From Symbiodinium kawagutii (Eukaryota > Sar > Dinophyceae > Suessiales > Symbiodiniaceae), in NCBI GenBank assembly GCA_009767595.1, contig VSDK01004685.1, forward strand, positions 153,420-217,419: 64,000 nucleotides of DNA, written 5' to 3'. Position numbers and translations under genes: made by a program. The notes under the pieces are model-generated. The model did not search any database. It was not told the DNA's origin and saw only the letters and a list, made by a program, of their open reading frames with translations. Shown here in pieces: positions 45,204 through 56,581 of this stretch (positions are counted from its first letter, which is position 1; each line of letters starts with the position of its first letter).

Positions 45204-45470
45204 ATGGGACCAGTTGTGCATCACCTGATTTTGTTTCCAAGTTTAGCAAAGCCTTGCAAAGAACTCAACAGTTTTTCCCCGCAGTTGAGGCAGCTGGTGG
45301 ATTTGTCGACGACCCACTGGCTGCAAAAGGATCATATTCCAAGCACCTGGCAGGGTCTACAACTTCCAGAAACCTCTCGACTTGGTGAAAGTAGATTTTC
45401 AATGACTATGACACCCATCAAGTCTACCAGGCCCACCGAACCCCGCGTTGTACCATTGAAATCAAGATGA
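45204..45470 (+). other. 88-codon open frame, unknown
   Basis: A plus frame with ordinary composition (for example KELNSFSPQLRQLVDLSTTH) and a stop, without splice sites or recognisable motif. Confidence 0.2.
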
Positions 45471-45840
45471 GTTTCCATGCTGTAAAGTGGATCTATGAAA
45501 AATTACCAGGTCTGTGAATATCACAGATGTTTCCAGTTCAGGAGCTGCGTCCCACAAACCCAATACGCAAACATCGTTTGGGATGTAGCCAACGGTAAAT
45601 CCAAAGTACGAACCTCTACGATAACCATCAATCACTATCACTATCACAAAAACACCACTGGGCCACTATTCAACCATCATTCTCGCCATCATCTATCACC
45701 AAACACTGTTCTCAACCATTCTTAAGAAATTATGAAACCATAATCAAACCCAGTATTAGTATTACCATCATTAAGAATGTCAAACCATCATTGCAACACT
45801 AGTTGAGCGCTATTACAACCAGCATTGACGAACAGCCAAA

Positions 45841-45930
45841 ACTGGTTGGTGGTTTCAACCCCTATGAAAAAATGCAAAGCAACCAAATATTTGTTGACAC
45901 TTGGGAAACAATCCGTTCTTAAACCACTAT
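45841..45930. mobile_element. B-family element
   Basis: CTGGTTGGTGGTTTCAACCC left end; interior CAACCAAATATTTGTTGACA; right end shortened to TCTTAAACCAC. Confidence 0.6.
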
Positions 45931-46024
45931 TAAAGAATGATTTTCACCATTATCAAACCACTCTTGAGCCACCACTATCTATCAACATTCTAAGCCATCA
46001 TCTACCATATAGTTCGAATGCCCC

Positions 46025-46105
46025 TGGTAGTTCCTCGCCACGCTCCCCCTTCAAAGGGCTGGCACTGGATACCCTAGCCTCGCTCCTTCCCAAGCACCAG
46101 CCAGT
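46025..46105 (-). CDS. possible HEAT-like exon
   Basis: The minus frame contains CLGRSEARVSSASPLKGERG, which has the short helix, S/D-x-RV turn and second helix of a HEAT repeat. A TTAG acceptor is available upstream; the donor is unclear. Unlike other exons it has AACCATC repeats on both sides. Confidence 0.3.
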
Positions 46106-46434
46106 CACTAACCACGAACCATCACTAATGGTGGCTTAATAGTGGCTATCAAACCATCATTAACCACCATTATTTTGAACCATCAGATATGAAACCAAAC
46201 TGCCACCATCATTAACCAAGAACTAACCATCATAATCCATCACGAATCACCATTCACCAACCACAATGGCCATAAAATCATCATTAACCACTAGTAAACA
46301 GCCTATTACACGATCATTTGCTCACATTATGGGGACTACGTAAGCCATCACTATCACCATGAACAACCATCATTCACCACCATTAACCGTCACTAATCAC
46401 AATTCACCACCATTAGCCATCACTAACCACCATT

Positions 46435-47890
46435 AACACCATTTTTAACCATCTTCAACCATCATTAACCATCACTAACCCCCATTAACACCATTTTTAA
46501 CCATCTTCAACCATCATTAACCATCACTAACCCCCATTAACACCATTTTTAACCATCTTCAACCATCATTAACCATCACTAACCCCCATTAACACCATTT
46601 TTAACCATCTTCAACCATCATTAACCATCACTAACCCCCATTAACACCATTTTTAACCATCTTCAACCATCATTAACCATCACTAACCCCCATTAACACC
46701 ATTTTTAACCATCTTCAACCATCATTAACCATCACTAACCCCCATTAACACCATTTTTAACCATCTTCAACCATCATTAACCATCACTAACCCCCATTAA
46801 CACCATTTTTAACCATCTTCAACCATCATTAACCATCACTAACCCCCATTAACACCATTTTTAACCATCTTCAACCATCATTAACCATCACTAACCCCCA
46901 TTAACACCATTTTTAACCATCTTCAACCATCATTAACCATCACTAACCCCCATTAACACCATTTTTAACCATCTTCAACCATCATTAACCATCACTAACC
47001 CCCATTAACACCATTTTTAACCATCTTCAACCATCATTAACCATCACTAACCCCCATTAACACCATTTTTAACCATCTTCAACCATCATTAACCATCACT
47101 AACCCCCATTAACACCATTTTTAACCATCTTCAACCATCATTAACCATCACTAACCCCCATTAACACCATTTTTAACCATCTTCAACCATCATTAACCAT
47201 CACTAACCCCCATTAACACCATTTTTAACCATCTTCAACCATCATTAACCATCACTAACCCCCATTAACACCATTTTTAACCATCTTCAACCATCATTAA
47301 CCATCACTAACCCCCATTAACACCATTTTTAACCATCTTCAACCATCATTAACCATCACTAACCCCCATTAACACCATTTTTAACCATCTTCAACCATCA
47401 TTAACCATCACTAACCCCCATTAACACCATTTTTAACCATCTTCAACCATCATTAACCATCACTAACCCCCATTAACACCATTTTTAACCATCTTCAACC
47501 ATCATTAACCATCACTAACCCCCATTAACACCATTTTTAACCATCTTCAACCATCATTAACCATCACTAACCCCCATTAACACCATTTTTAACCATCTTC
47601 AACCATCATTAACCATCACTAACCCCCATTAACACCATTTTTAACCATCTTCAACCATCATTAACCATCACTAACCCCCATTAACACCATTTTTAACCAT
47701 CTTCAACCATCATTAACCATCACTAACCCCCATTAACACCATTTTTAACCATCTTCAACCATCATTAACCATCACTAACCCCCATTAACACCATTTTTAA
47801 CCATCTTCAACCATCATTAACCATCACTAACCCCCATTAACACCATTTTTAACCATCTTCAACCATCATTAACCATCACTAACCACCATT
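46435..47890. repeat. 52-bp tandem array, 28 copies
   Basis: Unit starting AACACCATTTTTAACCATCT, length 52, repeated 28 times. 27 units run from 46435 to 47838 and look identical; the last has a single change in its C run. Each unit is built of the AACCAT/CATTAACC words that make up the flanking degenerate repeats, so the array is probably a recent local amplification of that background. Confidence 0.95.
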
Positions 47891-48240
47891 AACACCATCA
47901 TTAACCATCACTAACCATTAACCACAAACCACTAACCATTTTTAACCATTTTTGACCATCACTAACCACCACTAACCACCATTAATCATCGTTAACCATC
48001 ATTAACCATCAACCACTAACCACTAACCATTATTAATTATTAACCATTATTAGCCACTGCAGCTGCTGGGTGTGCACCGACATAGCGACAGAGCAACCAT
48101 TATTAACCACCACTAACAACTACCATTAACCATCACTAATCACTAACCATCATTAACCACCATTAACCACCACTAACAACTACCAACCAACCACCATTCC
48201 ACCACCCATCACTTGTCCCACGATGCTCAGTGACTTGCGA
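47891..48240. repeat. degenerate AACCATCATT tract
   Basis: ACCATCACTAACCACC-like words continue from the 52-bp array up to the exon at 48248, with one GC-richer patch near 48058-48090. Confidence 0.7.
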
Positions 48241-48247
48241 CACCTAC

Positions 48248-48301
48248 CGCGTCCAAGGCCTCGACCGCCGCCATGTCCTGACTGAACCTGCGGTACAGCT
48301 C
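48248..48301 (-). CDS. small exon, helical-repeat protein
   Basis: Acceptor GCGGTGCCAG, canonical donor GTAGGT, exactly 18 codons in phase 0/0: ELYRRFSQDMAAVEALDA. Strong G/C third positions. Helical, compatible with half a HEAT repeat (AAVEALDA). On the plus strand AACCATCATT repeats lie to its left, including the 52-bp array, and TTAATGGTTAG words to its right. Confidence 0.55.
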
Positions 48302-48844
48302 CTGGCACCGCCACCCACGGGTGGAGAATGATTGGCATAGGCATTCATCTGTTCATATAGTTAGTTAAAGATAGGTTAATAGGCTAACTACTATAGTAGT
48401 TCAGGCATTAATGCTAGGTTAATAATTAATGGTTAGTGGCTAGTCCAGTCATCATAAGCATTAATCAGTTCATAAGAGTTCATCAGTTCCTGTTCATATA
48501 GTTAAGACGATGATTACGAGGTTAATATACTTAATAGTTAATAATCAGTAGCTATGATTCATGAGAATGGTTAATAATTAACATGGTGAATGTTGGTTGA
48601 AAATTCTTGCACGTTGCAGAGAGGTCTCTCCACTATCAACAACTCGGCAAGTGGGCAGAGATGATTGGCTGAAAATTCACCATCCATGAATAGTTGTTAG
48701 TATGCTGGAGAATCATTGTTCGCGAGTTATTGTCAAACCATTAATGGCTGGAACGTGCTGAAACTGTATAGTGGTCAGGTTAATAAGTAGCAAGCAATGA
48801 ATGGTTTGATAAATAGCTAATGGTCACTTAAGAGTTGGCTATGA

Positions 48845-48958
48845 TAGGGCGGTTTCTCAAGATAGGGCGCCTTCAAAGTCCTTGGTTTACTACTACATAA
48901 TATATAAATGGGTAAAGGATGATCCAGGGGTACCTCTATTTTGAGAAACCACCACATA
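48845..48958. mobile_element. C-family element with TA left end
   Basis: TA, GGGCGGTTTCTCAAGATAGG on the left and TATTTTGAGAAACCACCACA with TA on the right. Confidence 0.75.
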
Positions 48959-48959
48959 G

Positions 48960-50090
48960 GCAAGTGGAGGACAAAGGAACTACAAAGGATTTCCTCAGTG
49001 ATGGCGAACAAGGACAAGCTCAGGTCAAGCAAGGCATTCCTTCCGGCGGCCGCAAGTGATGATGGACTTTTTTTTCGCTCCGTGATGCTGAGATGTGTTG
49101 ACAATCCGTTCTACATCGTTCTAACCACTCAATGGAACAAATCCACCTGATTGTATTGATTGTTCATGTCACCCATTGAACCAAGATCAAATGGGAAGGA
49201 TTGCATTATTGTTTATCACCATCTCTTCAGCCCCAAGTTCCGATTTGGAATCCAATCTCTTCAACACATCAGCTACCACCGGCAGAGGCTGAAAACCGAT
49301 CCAATCCTCATGGCAGTCGACATCCAAAGGCTGTGCATTTCTGGATTTGATCTTTTCGATCAACCTCAGCTTCTGCGATGAACGGATGTGAACAAATGAT
49401 GGTCTCCACAGGATTCTCGCGGTTGATTGGGGAAGGTCACTGGCTTACCATCTCCAGATCGGTGTCCACCATTCGTTGGGATAATGCAACCGCCATTGCC
49501 CAGGACCGATTTACCTTTTGGATCATGGTGAGACTACACGTGAGTGGGTTTTGAAAAACCACCTTGTGTTGAAAATCATGTTCAATGAAGATCGATTTTG
49601 ATCATGAAGTGAGACTCGATTTTGGAAGTTGCATTTTCGCAGAATCAAATCACACCAAGTGTCACCTGTTCATCCATCAACAATGGCTGATAATCTGTTG
49701 GTTTTGATTTCCACAACTGTATTCAAAGACAGAAATGTTGATGTTGAGAAAATGAATCAGTGAAGAACTCTTCAAACAAGAATCTGTTGACGGAACAACT
49801 TGGGTATGTTTCCTAGTAGATGATCACTTTTTGATGGCTTATTGGTTACCCTATGGCTTGGCACAAACCCACTTGATGACACGACTCACAGGGTTACCTT
49901 CTGTGGACCTCGATTCAAATTGCCATCAAACCACCAGCTAGATCAGCTAGTTCTCACTTAAGACATTCTCGTTGAAAAATGGGTGAACAATTAATTCTTG
50001 TTGCCATCAAACCTCCAGTGGGAAAATAACAATTGTTCAACCATTGTTGTTGCTTGTGATTCTTTGTTTTCGAGCAATTAAAAACCGGCC
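48960..50090. other. unassigned stretch
   Basis: Two adjacent plus frames (48941-49150 and 49160-49381) are protein-like but unrecognised. The remainder is mixed AT-rich sequence with no repeat array. Confidence 0.3.
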
Positions 50091-50102
50091 CTATCAAACC
50101 AC

Positions 50103-50222
50103 CCAGATTCCTCCCCTTCGGCCAAGAATCTTGGAGGTCTTTTCCTCACTGCTGAGGTTGATGACCGCTTGAAGGGCCGCCTCGCAAGAGGATAACAACA
50201 GCCTGGTGATGTCAGGAAGCAA
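50103..50222 (-). CDS. armadillo-like repeat exon
   Basis: Acceptor ATTTGGCCAAG and donor GTGGTT enclose 40 codons in phase 0/0. The reading LLPDITRLLLSSCEAALQAV followed by INLSSEEKTSKILGRRGGI matches an armadillo repeat: helix, A---NLS helix, then the GGI turn. This is the clearest ARM unit in the window. Codon bias is moderate, and flanks lack the ATGGTT/AACCAT switch. Confidence 0.5.
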
Positions 50223-50537
50223 CTTGGCCAAATGCTAACATGACCACGATTAAGCGAATGGTTTGCCAAGGTAATCATTCAACAACAACTTAATGATGAC
50301 CAACCATCATTAAGTTGATTAAGCGTCATCATGCAGCCAAGCATTTGGCCAAGTTTGTTCATTATTAACAAGCAGAAACTGTTGGTTATTTACGATTGGC
50401 CAAAATGCTTATCGTCGGGCTGATCATTGGGGTGCCACCAGCACTTGGATCATGGCAGCCACCATCGGTCCGCTTCGATCAGTGTTGCTCTGTCTAGGGA
50501 AAATCGTGGGATCTAGGGAAAGCTAGGCTAAGTTTAC

Positions 50538-50636
50538 CTGGTTGGTGGTTTCAACCCCTATGAACATATTAGTCAACCAACCATTTGTTAGTAGTTCATG
50601 GGGAAAATGAAAAAAATTGAAACCACCAACCAGTAA
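50538..50636. mobile_element. B-family element, nearly complete
   Basis: CTGGTTGGTGGTTTCAACCC left end, CAACCAACCATTTGTTAGTA interior, TTGAAACCACCAACCAG right end. It shows the family's inverted ends best. Confidence 0.75.
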
Positions 50637-50873
50637 CAGTTTGCACCAAAAAACAGCGGGTGGTCCTAAGGTTGAGGCTGGTATTAATCACTGTCAAGGC
50701 CTTGCTTCAGGCATGATATCAAGTCAACCATGTCCGTCCAGGTTGGGCATCTTTTGGTTGGGCTCAACCATAGCCAGCTGGACATCCATGGATGGTTCTA
50801 GTGGTGGTATCCCCATGGCGCCGCCCCGCACCAGAATCATCACCCCCCGCGACGGCCCCGGTGGGCCACCAAC

Positions 50874-50945
50874 GGGTAGGTCCCCTCTCGCATTGGTCGC
50901 CTCTCGCACTCGCCACGAAGAATGTCCCAAGCATTCGATCAGCAC
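50874..50945 (-). CDS. HEAT-like repeat exon
   Basis: Acceptor TCCCCATCAG, possible GT donor before GTTGGT (or GC donor at GAG/GCGACC, 45 bases in). The reading VLIECLGHSSWRVRE is a typical HEAT helix plus S-W-VRE turn. G/C third positions. The frame stays open to about 50760, so the end is uncertain. Confidence 0.5.
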
Positions 50946-51029
50946 CTGATGGGGAGCTGCGAGACCATTTGGCCTTGGGCATGGTCAGTTGATCAGGTGC
51001 CCCAGCGTCGCGTGATCATGAAGTCAAGA

Positions 51030-52160
51030 TCATTTCACCACTAATCAATCATGATCAACCCTCAAAAATTGAGTCACGACATAAACATCACAAACCTTTG
51101 ATCTACCATCAGCGAACCATACCAAATCAGCCATGTGAATAACCTTCGATTAATCATCATTCAATTAACCATCGACAAACCATTTTCATAAACCATGAGT
51201 AAACCATTGCTTACAGTAACCATCAAGTGACCATCAAGTAGCCATCAATCAGCCCGCAGTAAACATCACCAACCACAACTATTCACCATCAATGAGCCAT
51301 CACTCCCACTCACTTACCACCACTATGACCATCATTCACCACTATGCGCCGTGATTCACCATCAAGTAACCATGAATCAACCATTGTCAGCCACTATGAA
51401 CAAACCCACATGTCTCATTAAACCTCATTAGCCATCATCACATAACCACTATGATCCATGTTCAACCATCAATAACCATCAGCTTCCATGGATGAAAACT
51501 TGTTGGACCATTTTCAAAACCATCAATTAACAATGATTAACCATAATTGATCACCAAAATGAACACCATTCACCACTATGAACCATCATTAACCATCAAG
51601 TGACCATCACTTATCCAGTCTCAAGCACCATCAATCATCATTATATATTATGAACATCACTCACCACTATGAACTGTCCCTAACCATCCGGTAACCATCA
51701 CTTATCCGCTCAACTGCCATCAACCATCATTATGAACATCATTCACCACCATAAACCATCCTTAACCATGAAGTAACAATCACTTCACCATTGTTAATCA
51801 TTCTTAACCATCATTCACCATCATTAACCATGAGGTAATCATCACTTAACTATTGACAACCATTTCTAACCATCATTTCCCAGTATAAACCACTACTTTC
51901 CAACATTTTGATAACCATCACTTAACCAGCATGACCCAGTGTAAACCACTTGTTTCAGAACCATCACTTAATTACGACTTAACCATCGTTAACGGCCATT
52001 ACCCAGTATACCATCATCAACCATCATTACCAGAATCATTACCCAGTATAAACCATCATTCTAAATCACTATTTTCATAACGATCACTTAACCATTATGA
52101 ACCATCATTAACCATCATTTCCCAGTCTAGACCACGATTTTCCATCATCAACGGACCATT
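51030..52160. repeat. degenerate AACCATCATT tract
   Basis: Over 1 kb of ACCATCACTTAACCATT-like words on the plus strand, ending at the exon at 52184. On the far side of that exon (52290-52740) the plus strand is GGTTAATGATGG-type, the complement. Confidence 0.8.
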
Positions 52161-52183
52161 CTTCACCATGGTCCCCTTGGCAC

Positions 52184-52252
52184 ATCTTCGAGCTCCTCAG
52201 AGGGGCCCTTGTGCGAGAGCTGGAGCAGGACATCCGCCATGTCCAGTTGCAC
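52184..52252 (-). CDS. small exon, HEAT-like repeat
   Basis: Acceptor GCTGCGCCAG, donor GTGCCA, 23 codons in phase 0/0. Reads VQLDMADVLLQLSHKGPSEE then LED. The A--LLQLSHKG- pattern fits a HEAT second helix. Strong G/C third positions. It sits between two long complementary repeat tracts. Confidence 0.55.
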
Positions 52253-52289
52253 CTGGCGCAGCCAAGGTGCGTGCAACAATGGGCATGCA

Positions 52290-52740
52290 ACGCGTAGATG
52301 TGGGATGATGGTTGATGATGTTTAAGTCATGGGTAATCAATGGATAATGATGGTTAATGATAGTTAAAAATGGCTAATGATGGATATTGATGGTTTATGA
52401 TGGTTAACGGTGTTTCAGTGATGGGTATGAAAATAGTTTGCCAATGGATAATCAATGGATAATGATGCTTAATGATGGAGCATGGCGGTTAAGTGATGGT
52501 TGATGAGGGGGTGTATATATGGGATGGTTGATAATGCCTAACAATGGTGAATTGATGATTACTTGATGGTCAATGATGGTTAAGAATGGTTAAGTGCTGG
52601 TTCTGAGAATGATTGATAAGCTTTATGTGGGATGATTGCCAATAGTGGATAATAATGATGGTTAATAATGGCTAAGCATGAATGATTAATGGTGGTTGAG
52701 GGATAGTGTGATGAGGGTTAATGGCATATATACCATATCA
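52290..52740. repeat. degenerate AATGATGGTT tract
   Basis: GATAATGATGGTTAATGATA-like words, opposite in polarity to the tract at 51030-52160. Confidence 0.8.
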
Positions 52741-53199
52741 TATCTTTATGGAATGTTAACGACGGACAATGATATATCCTTCATGATGGCATAACGTTGT
52801 CCAGATACAAATATTACATACATATGCAATTGCAAACATCTAAACCAATTACAATATTTTGCAATTGTGTGTATGATATTGTATGTAGCTATTGGCTTGC
52901 AAATGGGATGTATCATAAAATTTAGCAGCGTATGTACACATATTGTTTGTAAATGAATATGTATAATTGTGCACTTAAAGTGTTCATGCACAACTGCACA
53001 ATGCCGCTGGGAGTCAAATCACGCTGATCGATCAATTAGCCTGAAGAAACAGTTTCCAATTCAACTATAGACTAAAGCAACACGCTAGTAGTGGCTACTG
53101 GACTAATCAACAAAATCTAAACCACCTGATCAAGGGGCTCAAACGGATAGTAATGGTTTAGTTAATCGCTCACAATTTGGTTGATTCATCATCTGATTC

Positions 53200-53555
53200 G
53201 TTGCTTATTACCTACACCAACTGATCCACCTTGGCCTTTCTGGTGTTGTCAATCGGCCACTCTTAGCCATCAACTAGCCATCAACTAGTCATTTGTCAGC
53301 TACCAACTAGTCATTCATCAACCTCACCATTCAACCACCATCAAAAAGGGCCATTCATCAACCACGAACTAAGCCTTCATCAACCATTAGCCATCCACCT
53401 TTCATAAACCATCAACCCAGCTATGAATCCCCCAACCATCCACCATCAACCTAACCATTCATCAACCATTCATAAGCCATTAACCTAGCCATTCATAAGC
53501 CATAAAGCTAACCCTTCATCAAGCATCAACCATCATCATCTTTACCATCCATCAG
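53200..53555. repeat. degenerate CCATCAACTAGCCATC tract
   Basis: Plus-strand ACTAGCCATCAACTAGTCAT and CATCAACCATTAGCCATCC words leading up to the exon at 53573. Confidence 0.7.
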
Positions 53556-53572
53556 CCTATGTGTTTGGACTC

Positions 53573-53629
53573 CCTGCGGCTCGCCTTGGTCGTGACCTTG
53601 GCCCAAAGCTGGGCCGATGCAGCAAAGGT
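53573..53629 (-). CDS. small exon, HEAT-like repeat
   Basis: Acceptor AACGCCCAG; 19 codons TFAASAQLWAKVTTKASR and one more Arg, then an apparent GA donor (GAGTCC). Phase 0/0. The A--LW-KVTTK-- pattern suits a HEAT second helix. The sequence upstream is G-rich and runs into an assembly gap, so the acceptor side should be treated with care. Confidence 0.45.
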
Positions 53630-53711
53630 CTGGGCGTTCCGTGCGGTACCGCCGTGCCGGGGGGGGGGGGACCCGTAGCACCGGGGGAAGGGGGGGGCGG
53701 TGGGGCTTGGG

Positions 53712-53788
53712 NNNNNNNNNNNNNNNNNNNNNNNNNNNNNNNNNNNNNNNNNNNNNNNNNNNNNNNNNNNNNNNNNNNNNNNNNNNNN
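53712..53788. other. assembly gap of 77 N
   Basis: Preceded by GC-rich sequence with runs of 12 and 7 G (53661-53711). Probably a G-tract that stopped sequencing. Open frames crossing it are meaningless. Confidence 0.98.
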
Positions 53789-54638
53789 GGGAAACCATCT
53801 ATGGAGAAACCTCTCGATTTGTTTGGACTTTTGAGCTAGGTAGGATTCACATATCTGTGAGGAAATGTGAATATTCATATTCTCAAAAAACAAGTATCAA
53901 GAGAAGTAAACACACATTTCTGCACATTACAGCTTTCAAACCACTATGCGATTTACACCCAAGTTGAACAAATCTGGTGCCATGAAGTACAGCTACACAT
54001 TTGGCACCATCCAAAGTTGTAGGCCCAACCAATTTTTGACCCGCTGCTGATCTACCGAAGAACCTGGGTACCAGCATAACTGGTTTTGTTGATGCTTGTT
54101 GTTTGCAAACACCAAAAATCCAAGCTAGACATGCTATACCAAGCGGTTGCTACTTGGATGTTGCTTCATAATGAAGTGAAGGTATCACTCACATAAACGA
54201 TAACTACCTACAATTCAAGACCGAAAAAAACAGTGCCTGGCTGCTCCAACCGCTGCGCAATCTGTGTGATGAGTTGAGGGATGGCCACATCGCTGCTTGG
54301 AATCCTCCTAACCAACAACCAAGGTTCAACTGTCCTGGTTGAACACCAAGCGCAGTCTGGTACTCAGCCAGTAGATGATCATCTAATGACCAAGTGATCT
54401 CCGTGATTAGTGATGAATGATCTCAGTCAGGCTCATTGGTGATTGGTGATCTCAGTGAATGATTGAACCGTAGCTTCTGCGTGATCTTTTTAATCATTGA
54501 CAACCAGCCAACCTAAAGCATCATCAAGCATCACCAACCATCAATCAGCCATCATTAACCATCACCCACCGCCATCAACAACGACTAGCCACCAGCATAA
54601 CAACCATGAAACACCCATCCACCATCAACCACCCTTAC

Positions 54639-54728
54639 TGCAGCTTCCCTTGCGCATCGTTGAGAGCAAGGCACGGCCAGTTCTTCGAGCAGCTTGCTAT
54701 CAGGCGAAGGCCCAACGTTGCGTAAGAT
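54639..54728 (-). CDS. HEAT-like repeat exon
   Basis: Acceptor CGAGGTTCAG and canonical donor GTAAGG enclose exactly 30 codons in phase 0/0. Reads ILRNVGPSPDSKLLEELAVP then CSQRCAREAA, a helix, a GP--D turn and a second helix ending REAA, as in HEAT repeats. One of the best bounded exons here. Flanks: ACCATCATTAACC left, TATGGTTAAAGG right. Confidence 0.6.
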
Positions 54729-54830
54729 CTGAACCTCGGTGGTTGGAGATCGCAATGGTGACACCACGGGTGGTACACCCGTTGCAGTGATCAAAGGGTA
54801 GAACCATAGTACCATCAGCCGTGATAGCTA

Positions 54831-54918
54831 TGGTTAAAGGGTTACCACCCTGGTGGTTCATATGTAGTTAATTATAGCTGATAAGGGTGAAACCATCAGG
54901 GTAGTAACCCTTTAACCA
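54831..54918. repeat. 28-bp inverted repeat
   Basis: Arms 54831-54858 and 54891-54918 are complementary at 26 of 28 positions. A 25-bp near-direct repeat ATTATAGCTGATAAGGGTGA at 54870 and 54951 overlaps, so the region combines inverted and direct repeats. Confidence 0.8.
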
Positions 54919-55059
54919 AACCTACAATGCTACGACCCTTTGGTAGTTGATTATAGCTCATAAGGGTGAACATGATGGATGATTGTGATTTATAATGGTG
55001 GTTGACTATGATTCATGATGGTGCTTAACCGTTGTAATGGTGTCGTTGATCACCAGTCA

Positions 55060-56280
55060 CAAGTCACAAGCGTATGAGTGTTCAGCCCCGCAAGGGTCGA
55101 TCCATACACAAGCGCCATAGTTTACATTGTTGTATCGAGATTGCTTAACTGAAATACGCCATGGAAAAACATGCCACAACTATATCTCGTGTTATACAGA
55201 TGTTTTGTGGTTCGAAACCCGGAGTGTGGACGCTTTCATTGATCTTTGAACAAACATGTTGATGCAATGTTCATGGCGACCGATTAATGGAAACTAATTG
55301 CTATCTAGGACGCAAGATGGGTTGCTTCACAGAAGCTGAACTAATAATCATCGATGATTATCATAATGGCGTTAATGATTCCTATAACCAGTTGAACTAT
55401 ATAGTTGGAATGATGATTGTAATGATTACTCAAACCAAAGACCACAACAACAGTTGAAGCTAGATATAGATTGATAATGATCATCATAATCGTGATGGGT
55501 AAAAATACAGATAATAATCAGCGGTCACAAACTAACCATTGATAACAAACGACCATTTGAACAAGCCATTGACAGTCATTGACAATCATTGACAACCATT
55601 GATAATCAATGATGATCATCAAACAATGATAAAGAAACATAAAAAAACACAACATAACAACCAGTGATAACCATCAAGAAAAATCCACCAGTGACCATTG
55701 ATAACAATCATCGAGACAATTGTCTGAAGAACAAGTTGAACTTATCTTGATAACAATTTGCCTTCATACAAAGTCTCCCGAAGCCGAAACCATGCATAAC
55801 GAACAACCGTTGATAATCATGAATAATTGCCGAAAATGCCATCATAACCAATATTTTCAACCCGTGATCTTTCCAACCGCTGATAATCATCAATACGCTG
55901 CAAACTTCAAATGCAATTAACAACAATGAACCAACCATTCACTGCCAACCTCAATTACTGAACAGCCATAGATAGTCAGTCACAGACTACTAACATCGAC
56001 TAACCAACCATTGTCTCACCATTGTATAATCGCGAGTACTGCTGTCCAAACATTTCTAAATCACGAAACGAGCTTGTGCATTGAAGTGAAGAAACTTAAA
56101 TCACAATTACATCTGGTTGGACTCATGAAAGTCGTTTTAGATGGATGAAGAACGTTGAAAAATGCAAGTTGTTTCATAAACCCTCTATCCCCATGACCGA
56201 ACATCAGTTTCCCGCAGCCCACGAACAATCTGCCCTCCAAACCAGCCACGAATCAACCAGATAAGAACCGAATTTCTACT
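55060..56280. other. intron-like stretch
   Basis: GATGATCATCATAATCG and CATTGACAACCATTGATAA words, becoming CCATTGACAGTCATTGAC-like toward 56000. No exon or RNA gene recognised. Confidence 0.45.
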
Positions 56281-56414
56281 CTAGACCCTCAGAAATCCGG
56301 ACCAGGAATCACCAGAAGCAGCTTCAAGTGGCTCCGCAGCGGCTCCCTCATCCAGCTTCGGTGGCCAGGCGCGAGTCGGCCCCCAGGACTCCCTGGCCAC
56401 CACTGACCATCAAC

Positions 56415-56581
56415 CAGCCGAGTCGCAGCGGTCGCCTGAGTTTCCTTGTCGCGCATGGCTTCTACAACGCCATCCATGGAGAAGAGCAACGTCAGGTGGA
56501 GCGACTCGGCGCCCTCGGCGTCGCCCAAACTCACCAGGTCCTGCTTGCGGCGGGTGAAGGCGTCCCGGGTGGAGATGAGTG
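56415..56581 (-). CDS. exon: end of ubiquitin-like region and start of helical repeats
   Basis: Acceptor AATCATCCAG, donor GTTGAT. Fifty-five codons with strong G/C third positions, including RDAFTRRKQDLVSLGDAEGA, then ESLHLTLLFSMDGVVEAMRD. The LHLTLLFS strand is a plausible last strand of a ubiquitin-like fold, followed by a helix. A possible internal GTGAGT would shorten it. GC-rich sequence continues to about 56310 and may hold another exon, for example VLGADSRLATEA. Confidence 0.5.

Noticed and set aside
46435-47890. Regular array that might suggest CRISPR
   Set aside because: Units are contiguous and identical with no unique spacers; the genome is eukaryotic.
53526-53967. Open frames crossing the N gap
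   Set aside because: They read through 77 unknown bases and have no meaning beyond the gap edges.
55200-55235. GGTTCGAAACCCGG resembling a tRNA T-arm
   Set aside because: Flanking bases do not pair into a T stem and no cloverleaf fits upstream.
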